Shown here one piece after another: positions 7,199 to 14,590 of a stretch of DNA of 28,450 nucleotides; position 1 is the stretch's first letter, and every line of letters starts with the position of its first letter. The notes beneath the pieces are model-generated. The model ran no database searches and was not told the DNA's origin. It saw only the letters and a program-made list of their open reading frames with translations. This DNA comes from JBCBCP01 sp039178165 (GTDB lineage Bacteria > Pseudomonadota > Alphaproteobacteria > Rhodobacterales > Rhodobacteraceae): positions 1-28,450 of the forward strand of contig JBCDFL010000015.1 of assembly GCA_039178165.1 (NCBI GenBank), written 5' to 3'. A program made the translations under genes and the position numbers.

Positions 7199-8850
7199 GC
7201 CGGCGCGTCCATCGCCCGCGCCACGGGCAGCGCGTCCAGCGGATGGGCCACGCCGCGCAGCTCCAGCCGGATCAGGTCCCACCCGTCCGCCGCCAGGCCC
7301 GCCGCCTCCAGCACGGAGCGGGAGACGAGCAATTCGACCCCTTGCGTCTTGGTCGCCGCCTCCAGCCGCGAGGTCGTGTTGACCGCGTCCCCGATAAGCG
7401 TCCGTGGCGCGTTGCCCTGCGCGCCAATCTCGCCCAGCACCACGTCGCCCAGGTGCAGCCCGATGCCGATGCGCACCGGCGCTGCGCCTTCGGCCACCAT
7501 GCCGTCGTTGAACCGCTCCAGCGCCGCGCCGATGGCCTTCGCCGCGGCGAGGCCGGCGCGGGCGCTGGTGGCGGGATCGTCCTCCTCGAACACCGCCAGC
7601 AGCCCGTCGCCCAGGTATTTGTCGACCGTCCCGCCCGCGCCCGTGATCGCCGGCACGATCGCGTCGAAGAACCGGTTGAGCAGGAAGACGACGTCGTAGG
7701 GCAGCTGCCCCGCCGTGCGCGCGGTAAAGCCGCGCATGTCCAGAAACAGGATCGCCAGGTCGCGCTCCTGCCCTTGGCTGGCATGGGCGCGCGCCTTGCC
7801 CTGACCTGGCAGGAAGACCCGGCTGACCGTGATCGGCGCGGTCGGGCGGATCTGGCAGGCCAGACGCTGGCCCGGCGCGGCGTCTGTGGCGCGCAGGCTG
7901 CGCGCCTCCACGTCCGAGGGATCGGGCAGGGTATGCGCGCCCGCATGGATGCGCACCCGGCAGGTCGTGCAGCGCCCCTTGCCCCCGCACAGCGAGGTGT
8001 GCGGCACGCCCGCGTTGCGCGACATCTCCAGCAGGGTCATCCCCCGCGGTGCGCTGATCTGCGGCCCATCCTCGAAGATGATCGTCACCGTGGACTGGGC
8101 CGCCGCGATCCGGCGCAGCACGTGGATCAGCCCCGCCGCGCCCACCAAACCTAGAAAGGCGTAGAGCGCCCAGCCGTCGATCTGGCCTAAGGCGGCGAAG
8201 GCCTCCCGGTCCGGGAAATTCGTCGCCTCGACATGGACCAGCCGGGCGCCGGGATCTTGCAGTACCAGGGCCAGGCGCCGCCCCTCGCTCTGAAACCCGG
8301 CGAGGGCGAGCGCCGGCACCAGCACCGCCCCGCCGAGCAACGCGTAGCTGGCCCGCTGATACCACACCCGCCCGCGCAGCCAGAAATGCACGCCCAGACA
8401 TCCGTGCCCCCACACGCCCAGCAGCAGCGCCGATTGCAGCCAGCCGTCGGACGTGCCCCAGATCAGCCCGACCAGATAGGCCATCGTGTCGTTCACCGCG
8501 AAAGCCTGGTGCGCCCCGCGGGTATAGACGATGTGCGTGACCAGCAGCAGCGGGATGGCGAAGCCCAGCGCGTATTGCACCGCCTCGCCGGGCCCCATCT
8601 TCAGCGTCCGGCGCGTCGCCAGCTTGGCCAGCGCCAGCCCCCCGTGCACCCCCAGCGCTCCGTACAGCAGCACCGTGCCGGGCAGCGAACGGGTGACCAG
8701 CAGCCGCGCCTGCTGCGCCGCCTCCATCGCCGGGCCGGAGATCAGGCCGGCGGCGATGTTGACGAAATGCGCCGCCGCATAGGCCATCAGGATCAGCCCC
8801 GACACGATCCGCGCCCGCGTTGCCCACGATCCGGCCCAAAGCCCGCCCAT
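7195..8850 (-). CDS. CyaC-like redox adenylate cyclase: 6TM histidine-rich anchor + 2Fe-2S ferredoxin + class III cyclase
   Basis: ATG 8850 follows AGGA at a 6-base spacing and gives 551 residues. Residues 10-250 form about six membrane helices with histidines in or near them (H28, H69, H106, H114, H149, H155). This resembles the diheme cytochrome b anchor of succinate dehydrogenases. A plant-type 2Fe-2S domain follows with Cys288-x5-Cys294-x2-Cys297 and Cys332 (motif CGGKGRCTTC). The C-terminal class III cyclase has both metal aspartates (LFLDMRGFT, D371; DKYLGDG, D415), the purine-site Lys in DKY, and the transition-state Arg in NTTSRLEA, so it looks active. Sinorhizobium meliloti CyaC has this architecture and is known as a redox/quinone-responsive, ATP-specific cyclase. 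The same role is inferred here: reporting the redox state of the membrane as cAMP. It is followed by a coupled P450. Confidence 0.9.
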   Translation of the reverse strand: MGGLWAGSWATRARIVSGLILMAYAAAHFVNIAAGLISGPAMEAAQQARLLVTRSLPGTVLLYGALGVHGGLALAKLATRRTLKMGPGEAVQYALGFAIPLLLVTHIVYTRGAHQAFAVNDTMAYLVGLIWGTSDGWLQSALLLGVWGHGCLGVHFWLRGRVWYQRASYALLGGAVLVPALALAGFQSEGRRLALVLQDPGARLVHVEATNFPDREAFAALGQIDGWALYAFLGLVGAAGLIHVLRRIAAAQSTVTIIFEDGPQISAPRGMTLLEMSRNAGVPHTSLCGGKGRCTTCRVRIHAGAHTLPDPSDVEARSLRATDAAPGQRLACQIRPTAPITVSRVFLPGQGKARAHASQGQERDLAILFLDMRGFTARTAGQLPYDVVFLLNRFFDAIVPAITGAGGTVDKYLGDGLLAVFEEDDPATSARAGLAAAKAIGAALERFNDGMVAEGAAPVRIGIGLHLGDVVLGEIGAQGNAPRTLIGDAVNTTSRLEAATKTQGVELLVSRSVLEAAGLAADGWDLIRLELRGVAHPLDALPVARAMDAPA

Positions 8851-8878
8851 GCCCGTCCTTTCCCTGCTTTTGAGGTAA

Positions 8879-8907
8879 AACGTGACGGTCTGGGCGCAGC
8901 GGGTCAA
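8879..8907 (-). promoter_or_regulatory. Weak candidate promoter of the cyclase-P450 operon
   Basis: Read on the minus strand, TTGACC (8902-8907) is a good -35 box. At 17 bases the -10 position reads CACGTT (8879-8884), a poor match, with TTTTAC slightly further on. It lies about 30 bases upstream of the cyclase start. No other convincing promoter was seen in 8851-9025. Confidence 0.3.
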
Positions 8908-9025
8908 TGCCCGATCCCTTTCGCATCGCGCCCTATGCTTTTGGCCAGCCGTGCCCCTCCTTTGCGGGCGTCATGAGCGCGGCCCGGCGCCTAGCGTACC
9001 GCCGAACGACAAAGGACCCCCCGAC

Positions 9026-11401
9026 ATGAGCGACTATTTCACCGATCCCGGGCGGATGCATTTCCGCGTCTCCGATCCCGGCAACGTGGCGGCGGGGGAG
9101 CTGGGCGCCGTGCGCAGCGACGGCGATGTTGCGGCCCGCTACGGCCGGCAGATGCTGCGGGCGGAGACCAGCGCCGCCACTGCCGAAGAGCGGCAAGACG
9201 GCGGCAAGATCGTGCGCCGCAGCGAGCTGCGCGAGGAGGACGCCAGCTTTGCCCACAACGCCGCCGGCACGCCGGTCTTTTACGGCTGGTCGATGCAGAT
9301 CGGGTCCGGCACGCCAAACCCCGCCGCGGGCGCGGGCGGCGATATCCCGAACCTCATCTTGGGGCAGTTCCACAATGTCCCAACCGATGCCGTGCTCCAT
9401 CCCGCCCCCTCCCTGGTGTTCGAGCTTGCGCCAAACGGCGATCTGGTCGCGGTCTTCAACGTGGATGTCGGCCTGCGCAGCTATGTCCTGGTGCCCGGCG
9501 GGGCGTCGGGGCAGGACGCCAAGGGGGTGTGGATTGACCTGATCCTGGAGGCCGACTGGTCCAGCGGGCCGGAGGGGCGGGTCACGATCTGGCTGCGCAC
9601 CGATCCCGCAGCGCCCTACACCCAGATCGTCACGGACGTCGGCGCCAACCAGATCACCGACGCGATCTACGCCAAGTTCGGGGTCTACGCCGCCAACACC
9701 GAACGCAACCCGGACTGGGGCGCCCAAACGCTGACCGCCTATTTCGACGGCATGCGCCGCGGGGACAGCTTTGCCGCCGTCGACGTGATCCCGGCCGAAG
9801 ATACACCCGGCACCGAAAGCGCGGACTTGCTGCTCGGCGGCGCCGCGGCGGACCAGATCAACGCGCGGGACGGCAACGATCTGGTGCGCGGGCTGGCGGG
9901 TGACGACACCCTCGCGGGCGGCGCGGGCCAGGACACGCTGCGCGGAAATGACGGCGCCGACACACTCGACGGCGGGGCCGGGGACGATGTGCTGCGCGGC
10001 GGCGCGGCCGGCGATCTGCTCGACGGCGGCCAGGGCGACGACAGCCTGCACGGCGGGGCCGGGGCGGACGTGCTGCGCGGCGGCGGTCACAGCGACACGC
10101 TGCGCGGCGGGGAGGGCGACGATCTGGTGGACGGGGGCGATGGCACCGACCTGCTGAGTGGTGGCGACGGGGCCGACACGCTCGACGGGGGCCTGGCGCA
10201 GGACACGTTGCGCGGCGGCGCCGGCGATGACGACCTGCGCGGCGGCGACAATGCCGACCGCCTTCTGGGCGGGACGGGGGCGGATTCCCTCTCCGGCGGG
10301 GACGGCGCGGACACCCTGCGCGGCGAGGATGGCGCCGACACGCTCTCTGGCGGCGCGGGCAATGACAGCTTGCGCGGCGGGGCCGACGGCGATGACCTCG
10401 CGGGCGGCGCGGACAATGACCGCCTCTGGGGCGAGGCGGGCGATGACGTGCTGCGCGGGGACTCGGGCAATGACGAATTGCGCGGCGGCACCGGCGATGA
10501 CCTGCTTGAGGGCGGGGCCGATGACGACCGCCTTATGGGCCAAGACGGCGCTGACACGCTGGACGGGGAGGCGGGCGCCGACCGGCTCTGTGGCGGGGCG
10601 GGCGCCGACGATCTGCACGGCGGGGACGGGGACGATTACCTGTCCGGCGGCGCGGAGGCGGACGTGCTGAACGGCGACGGTGGCGGCGACCACCTCTACG
10701 GCAACGGCGGCGCGGACACGCTCTTGGGCGGCGCCGGCAACGATCGGCTGGACGGAGGGGCGGGCGCGGACACCCTGAGCGGCGCAGATGGCGACGACAA
10801 GCTCTTCGGTGGCACCGGGGCCGACCTGCTGGACGGCGGCGCCGGGGCCGATACGGCCTTCGGCGGGGACGGCGACGACGTCCTCACGCTCGGGCACGGC
10901 GAGAACCGCGGCTACGGAGAGGGCGGTAACGACGCGCTCAGCGGCGGCGGGCAGATCGACCGCCTCTACGGAGATGCCGGCCAGGACACGCTTTCGGGCG
11001 GCGGGGCGGACGACTTCCTCTATGGCGGAGATGACGGCGACCTGCTGATCGGCGGGGACGGGCGCGACAAGCTCTACGGTCAGGACGGCGACGACACGCT
11101 CCAGGGCGGTGCGGACGGCGACTACCTCACGGGCGGTGGCGGCAACGACGTGCTGACCGGGGGCGCGGGCGCTGACCGCTTCCTGTTTGCCGAGGCGCGC
11201 GGCGCCGACATCATCACCGACTTCGAAGTGGGCAGTGATATCGTTGTGATGGACACGCTCGGTCTCAGCGCGGCGGACCTGACCGCGCGCGAGGTCAGCT
11301 TGGGCGGCACCCCGGCGCTAGAGGTCTCTTTCGAGGCGGCGACGCTCACCTTCCTTGGCCTCAGAACCGCCGATCTGGACGATATCACCTTCCAGTTCTA
11401 G
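9026..11401 (+). CDS. Secreted polysaccharide lyase-like jelly-roll domain fused to a long RTX calcium-binding repeat
   Basis: ATG 9026, with AAGGA upstream, gives 791 residues. Residues 1-255 show, in order, RRSELRE (64-70), FYGWSMQI (85-92), ILGQFHNVP (111-119), WIDLILEADWSS (169-180) with VTIWLR (186-191), and AKFGVYAAN (216-224). This is the order in heparin-lyase-I/PL20-type and alginate-lyase (PL7-type: RSELR, QIH, YFKAGVYNQ) jelly rolls. I favour the heparin lyase I-like family but cannot fix the substrate. Residues 266-716 are about fifty GGxGxDxLx nonapeptides, which fold into calcium-bound parallel beta rolls outside the cell. The last ~75 residues (DIITDFEVGSDIV through ITFQF) are a typical type I secretion C-terminus. 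There is no Sec signal, as expected. No ABC/HlyD/TolC export genes are in view. Its stop overlaps the converging gene as CTAG. Confidence 0.87.
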   Translation: MSDYFTDPGRMHFRVSDPGNVAAGELGAVRSDGDVAARYGRQMLRAETSAATAEERQDGGKIVRRSELREEDASFAHNAAGTPVFYGWSMQIGSGTPNPAAGAGGDIPNLILGQFHNVPTDAVLHPAPSLVFELAPNGDLVAVFNVDVGLRSYVLVPGGASGQDAKGVWIDLILEADWSSGPEGRVTIWLRTDPAAPYTQIVTDVGANQITDAIYAKFGVYAANTERNPDWGAQTLTAYFDGMRRGDSFAAVDVIPAEDTPGTESADLLLGGAAADQINARDGNDLVRGLAGDDTLAGGAGQDTLRGNDGADTLDGGAGDDVLRGGAAGDLLDGGQGDDSLHGGAGADVLRGGGHSDTLRGGEGDDLVDGGDGTDLLSGGDGADTLDGGLAQDTLRGGAGDDDLRGGDNADRLLGGTGADSLSGGDGADTLRGEDGADTLSGGAGNDSLRGGADGDDLAGGADNDRLWGEAGDDVLRGDSGNDELRGGTGDDLLEGGADDDRLMGQDGADTLDGEAGADRLCGGAGADDLHGGDGDDYLSGGAEADVLNGDGGGDHLYGNGGADTLLGGAGNDRLDGGAGADTLSGADGDDKLFGGTGADLLDGGAGADTAFGGDGDDVLTLGHGENRGYGEGGNDALSGGGQIDRLYGDAGQDTLSGGGADDFLYGGDDGDLLIGGDGRDKLYGQDGDDTLQGGADGDYLTGGGGNDVLTGGAGADRFLFAEARGADIITDFEVGSDIVVMDTLGLSAADLTAREVSLGGTPALEVSFEAATLTFLGLRTADLDDITFQF
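9820..11180 (+). repeat. RTX nonapeptide-encoding tandem repeat tract
   Basis: About 1.35 kb of degenerate 27-base units encodes GGxGxDxLx motifs within the lyase gene. The DNA repeats are imperfect, with many unit boundaries reading GGCGGCGCGG or GGGGACGG followed by GACAC. A long open frame on the opposite strand here is a by-product of the codon bias, not a gene. Unit number can be expected to vary by recombination. Confidence 0.85.
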
Positions 11402-11721
11402 CCGCGCGCCTTGCCGCGCCAGACCAGCGATTGCGCGTTCAGCGCGCTCAAATCGGCGCGGCCCGCGACGATATCCTCGGCCAGGGCCGCCGCGCGGCGC
11501 GCCTGGTCGGGGGTCAGGTTCTTGTACGCAGGCTTGGCAATGTGGTCGTACCACACCCCGCCCGTAACATGGTCCAGAACGATCCGCTGAAAGCAATGAT
11601 CGTTTTCCACCGGCCAGCCCCGCGCACGGGCGAGGTCCGGCATGACCCGCCCCGTCAGATCACGGTAGCGGGCCACATCGCTGTCGAAGGCGGTCTGCGG
11701 AAAAGGCAGGGCGCCTGTCAC
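11398..11721 (-). CDS. Conserved-looking hypothetical protein downstream of trxB
   Basis: A GTG at 11721 overlaps the trxB stop as GTGA, giving 107 residues. I do not recognise the family. The protein has no membrane segment or signal. It shows a compact, protein-like pattern with the segment DHCFQRIVLDHVTGGVWYDH in the middle, containing one Cys and several His and Trp residues, and a C-terminal AQSLVWRGKARG. Coupling to trxB suggests coexpression with the thioredoxin system, but no function follows from that. The tail is tail-to-tail with the RTX lyase gene: the two stop codons overlap in CTAG (11398-11401). The longer open frame upstream is a shadow of trxB. Confidence 0.7.
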   Translation of the reverse strand: MTGALPFPQTAFDSDVARYRDLTGRVMPDLARARGWPVENDHCFQRIVLDHVTGGVWYDHIAKPAYKNLTPDQARRAAALAEDIVAGRADLSALNAQSLVWRGKARG

Positions 11722-12710
11722 TCCGCCACGGCGCCGTAGCCCAGGGGGAGGGAGGTGTCCTTGTCCACGTCCTCGTGCTCGGCCAGGAAGCGCTCGGCCT
11801 CCAGCGCGGCCTGGCAGCCCATGCCGGCGCTCGTGATGGCCTGGCGGTACTGGTAGTCGGTGATATCGCCGGCGGCGAAGACGCCGGGGATCGACGTCTC
11901 CGTGCTGTCCGGCTTCGTCACGACATAGCCGCCCATATGCGTCTCCAGCACGTCCTTCACCAACTCGTTGGACGGCGCGTGGCCGATGGCGACGAAGACG
12001 CCTTTGGCCGGGATGTCGGTGATCGCGCCGGTGTCCACATGTTTGACCTTCACGCCTTCCACGCCCAGCGGGCTGTCGGTGCCGTAGACCTCGTCCAGCT
12101 GGTGATGCCAGAGCGTTTCGATCTTGGGGTTCTTGAACAGGCGGTCCTGCAGGATTTTCTCGGCCCGCAGCTCGTCCCGCCGGTGGATGAGGGTGACCTT
12201 GGAGGCGAAGTTGGTCAGGAACAGCGCCTCTTCCACGGCTGTGTTGCCGCCACCGATCACGACGATCTCCTGACCGCGGTAGAAGAAGCCGTCGCAGGTC
12301 GCGCAGGCGCTGACGCCGAAGCCTTTGAACTTCTCCTCCGACGGCAGGCCCAACCACTTGGCCCGCGCGCCGGTCGCCAGGATCACCGCGTCGGCCACGT
12401 ATTCCGTACCGCTGTCCGATTGCGCCACGAAGGGGCGGGTCGACCAGTCGACGGAGGTGATGATGTCGCCGATGATTTCGGCGCCCATGGCTTTGGCGTG
12501 GTCCTGCATGCGGATCATCAGGTCGGGGCCCTGCACCTCGGTATCGCCGGGCCAATTTTCGACCTCCGTCGTGGTGGTCAGCTGGCCGCCGGGCTCGATC
12601 CCCTGAACCAGGATCGGCTCCAGCATGGCGCGGCTGGCATAGACGGCGGCGGTATAGCCGGCGGGGCCGGAGCCGATGATCAGAACCTTGGTGCGGCGTG
12701 TCTGGGCCAT
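11718..12710 (-). CDS. trxB: Thioredoxin-disulfide reductase
   Basis: A 330-residue FAD/NADPH flavoprotein that reduces thioredoxin in the cytoplasm. The N-terminal FAD site is VLIIGSGPAGYTAAVYASRA (residues 9-28), followed by GGQLTTTTEVENWPG (41-55). The redox-active disulfide is ACATCDG, Cys136 and Cys139. The NADPH site is IGGGNTAVEEA just after, and FVAIGHAPSN and a FAAGDITD block lie near the C-terminus. All elements are intact and the length is typical of low-molecular-weight bacterial TrxR. ATG 12710 follows AAGGGGGATG. Transcribed divergently from the lrp-family gene at 12902, with 191 bases between, a layout also seen in other alphaproteobacteria. Confidence 0.97.
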   Translation of the reverse strand: MAQTRRTKVLIIGSGPAGYTAAVYASRAMLEPILVQGIEPGGQLTTTTEVENWPGDTEVQGPDLMIRMQDHAKAMGAEIIGDIITSVDWSTRPFVAQSDSGTEYVADAVILATGARAKWLGLPSEEKFKGFGVSACATCDGFFYRGQEIVVIGGGNTAVEEALFLTNFASKVTLIHRRDELRAEKILQDRLFKNPKIETLWHHQLDEVYGTDSPLGVEGVKVKHVDTGAITDIPAKGVFVAIGHAPSNELVKDVLETHMGGYVVTKPDSTETSIPGVFAAGDITDYQYRQAITSAGMGCQAALEAERFLAEHEDVDKDTSLPLGYGAVAE

Positions 12711-12901
12711 TCTCGCATCCCCCTTCAGACGGCGTTTGACCTGATATAGACGCGCCGCCCGGGGGCCGAAAGGGCTTTGACCTGCATGTGATGCATGCCC
12801 GTTTTGCAGGCAGTCTGACCTAAGAAAATTGCCAAGATGCGAAACATTGTTGCGCGTGCAGGCGGCCTCTATATAACAACCGCAAACAGAAAGGGGCGCT
12901 C
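12711..12901. promoter_or_regulatory. Divergent trxB/lrp promoter region
   Basis: For lrp (+), TTGTTG (12847-12852) and TATATA (12870-12875) are 17 bases apart, followed by an AAGGGG ribosome site before ATG 12902; this is one of the best promoters in the window. For trxB (-), a TATATC -10-like box lies at 12743-12748, with a poor -35 (TTTCGG, 12766-12771). Between them, CCTGCA (12781-12786) and TGCAGG (12805-12810) form an inverted repeat with 18 bases inside, a possible site for the Lrp-type regulator. Confidence 0.5.
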
Positions 12902-13402
12902 ATGGCAAGTACGCGACTCGATCCCATCGACCGTAAAATCCTCGCCGAATTGCAGGCCGACGGCCGCATGACCAACGTAGAGCTGGCCAAACGCGTCGGC
13001 ATCAGCGCGCCCCCGTGCCTGCGCCGCGTGCGCAGCCTGGAGGAAGCGGGCCTGATCCGCGGCTACCACGCGGAGGTCGACGCGCGCGAGCTGGGGTTCG
13101 AGGTGCAGGTCTTTGCCATGGTCGGCCTCGCCAGCCAAGCCGAAGCGGACCTCAGCGCCTTCGAGGCGCAGTGCCGCGCCTGGCCGCTGGTGCGCGAGTG
13201 CCACATGCTGAATGGCGAGGTCGATTTCATCCTCAAATGCGTGGCGCCGGACCTGTCGTCCTTCCAGTCGTTCCTGACGGGCCAATTGCTGACCACGCCC
13301 AACGTGGCCAGCGTGAAGACCTCCCTCGTCATCCGCGGCGCCAAGGACGAGCCTGGCGTGCCCTTCGACGTGCTGGAGGCCCGGCTGAGCGAGGACGCCT
13401 AG
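12902..13402 (+). CDS. Lrp/AsnC-family transcriptional regulator
   Basis: A 166-residue protein with the family's two domains. Residues 1-60 are the N-terminal HTH: LDPIDRKILAELQADGRMTN, then ELAKRVGISAPPCLRRVRSL and EEAGLIRGYHAEVD. Residues about 70-150 are the RAM/effector domain, including NGEVDFILKCVAPDLSSF and TPNVASVKTSLVIR. Such proteins form octamers and sense amino acids or other small ligands; the ligand here is unknown. The gene is divergent from trxB, so autoregulation and an effect on trxB are reasonable guesses. It converges on the Hint gene, sharing a CTAG stop overlap at 13399-13402. Confidence 0.94.
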   Translation: MASTRLDPIDRKILAELQADGRMTNVELAKRVGISAPPCLRRVRSLEEAGLIRGYHAEVDARELGFEVQVFAMVGLASQAEADLSAFEAQCRAWPLVRECHMLNGEVDFILKCVAPDLSSFQSFLTGQLLTTPNVASVKTSLVIRGAKDEPGVPFDVLEARLSEDA

Positions 13403-14103
13403 GCCGCGTCCCGCTCCGCCTCCGGCGCGCGGGGATGGGCCAGGGGCCCGAATTCCGACGCGTGAGCGATCCGGGGAAAGAGGCTCAGAAATAGATCTCG
13501 GACCCGGTGCGGCACGGCGCGCAAGGCGGCATTGCCTGGGTGGAACGTCTCGATCTCCAGTCCGCCGGCCCGAATCGCGGCGTGGCGCGTCAGGCACAGA
13601 TGGAACAGCCGCACGGGCGTCGGCGGCACCACTTCGATCACGTTCAGACCGTCCACGAACTCGCGCACCGGCGTCAGCAGCCGGGCGCCCGGCGTCAAGC
13701 CCACCAGCCGCGGCGGGGTCTGTAGCACCCGCGCGGCGGGGCCGAGGGTCAGATAACTTTCCGGCCGGTTCATCCCGAACGTGTCGGCCATCACCCGCAC
13801 CAGCGGCATCCGGCGCCCGGTATCGGCCGGCACGAAGGTCGACGTGCCGATCCACACGACCTGCGCGGGATCGCCCGCCGCCGTGCGCAGCCAGTCGCCG
13901 GGTTGGATATCCTCGATCGCGATGGGGCCGTCCCGCCCGTCCAGCACCGTGCCGCGGCCCAGCGCGGAAAACGCCGCCTCGAACAGCGGCAAGGCGGGCA
14001 CTTTGACTTGTCCGATGTGGCGGGCGCCGTCCATGCGCAGGGCGGCGATTTCCATGGTGAATGTGGCGGGCGCGTCCTGGCGCAGCGCGGCGGGGGAAAA
14101 CAT
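13399..14103 (-). CDS. Hint-domain (Hedgehog/intein, Hint_2-type) protein without the catalytic cysteine
   Basis: A 234-residue protein from ATG 14103; the ribosome site is weak. Residues about 45-185 match the Hint_2 domain common in roseobacters: GRGTVLDGRDGPIAIEDIQP, then GDWLRT, VVWIG, FGMNRPESYLTLGPAARVL, a FVDGLNVIEVVPP block, FHLCLTRHAAI, and GLEIETFHPGN. Hint domains normally start with Cys for self-splicing or cleavage (CFxxGT). Here the aligned positions read ALGRGT (47-52), so the Cys is Ala and autoprocessing is unlikely. There is no RTX repeat or signal peptide. Function is unknown. A neighbouring RTX lyase lies 2 kb away, but no direct link is visible. Confidence 0.85.
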   Translation of the reverse strand: MFSPAALRQDAPATFTMEIAALRMDGARHIGQVKVPALPLFEAAFSALGRGTVLDGRDGPIAIEDIQPGDWLRTAAGDPAQVVWIGTSTFVPADTGRRMPLVRVMADTFGMNRPESYLTLGPAARVLQTPPRLVGLTPGARLLTPVREFVDGLNVIEVVPPTPVRLFHLCLTRHAAIRAGGLEIETFHPGNAALRAVPHRVRDLFLSLFPRIAHASEFGPLAHPRAPEAERDAA

Positions 14104-14340
14104 GTGTCCGTCAACCTATCTGTCCGGCCACAGGATGCGTCGGCCCCCACCGATTGCGCGCATCCCGGGCGATTTGCGTTATGAGGGACGCAATCGCCGG
14201 GGAACGGATAGACTGTCAAAAATGCGCGGACATTGGACCGCTCTCGGGCGCCAATGCGCGCAAGATGTCTGGATTGTTCCGCCGCATGCCCCGGCATTGC
14301 CACAATTGGGCGGGGGCCGCGCGGCGCGAATCGAGCGGCG
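14104..14340. other. Intergenic region upstream of the Hint gene
   Basis: No convincing gene on either strand. Short open frames here have no ribosome site and no recognisable product. It should contain the Hint gene promoter on the minus strand, but no clear -35/-10 pair was found. Confidence 0.4.
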
Positions 14341-14478
14341 CTAGGCCGTTTTGCGCAGCGGCGGCGCCTTGCGCTTGGCGATGAACGCCGCCCGGCGCGC
14401 GCCGCGGCTATAGGGCAAGACGTCGGTGCTTTGCGATGCAGCGGTGCGCAGGACGGATTTCAGGAAACGGGTCTTCAT
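14341..14478 (-). CDS. Small basic protein (45 aa)
   Basis: ATG 14478, with GAAGG upstream at about 9 bases, encodes 45 residues: MKTRFLKSVLRTAASQSTD then a middle PYSRGARRAAFIAKRKAPPL and a short tail. It is very basic (many Arg/Lys), has no Cys and no membrane segment. The GARRAAFIAKRK core resembles small uncharacterised proteins I associate with roseobacters, but I cannot verify that here. Such a protein could bind nucleic acid or ribosomes. It stands alone between pgeF and the Hint gene on the minus strand, with about 110 bases of upstream sequence. Confidence 0.6.
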   Translation of the reverse strand: MKTRFLKSVLRTAASQSTDVLPYSRGARRAAFIAKRKAPPLRKTA

Positions 14479-14590
14479 GTGCTCGGCCTTCGTGTTTGGT
14501 TGGCCGCACACTCGCCCCGGTTTGGGGCGGGATCGGGGCACATTCGGGCAAATTCGATGAAAGATTTCGGAAAATCCGGGGCAGGCGCTG

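Noticed and set aside
7199..8926. Upstream extension of the P450 reading frame to over 1000 codons.
   Set aside because: That part is a shadow of the cyclase gene in another frame; the GTG at 7198, overlapping the cyclase stop, gives a normal 438-residue P450.
8933..10897. A 654-codon open frame opposite the RTX repeat.
   Set aside because: The Ala/Val/Gly-rich product is the reverse reading of the GGxGxDxLx repeats; no real start signal or family similarity.
9820..11180. Regular repeats that could suggest a CRISPR or satellite.
   Set aside because: Units are 27-base codon-phase repeats encoding RTX nonapeptides, without constant spacers.
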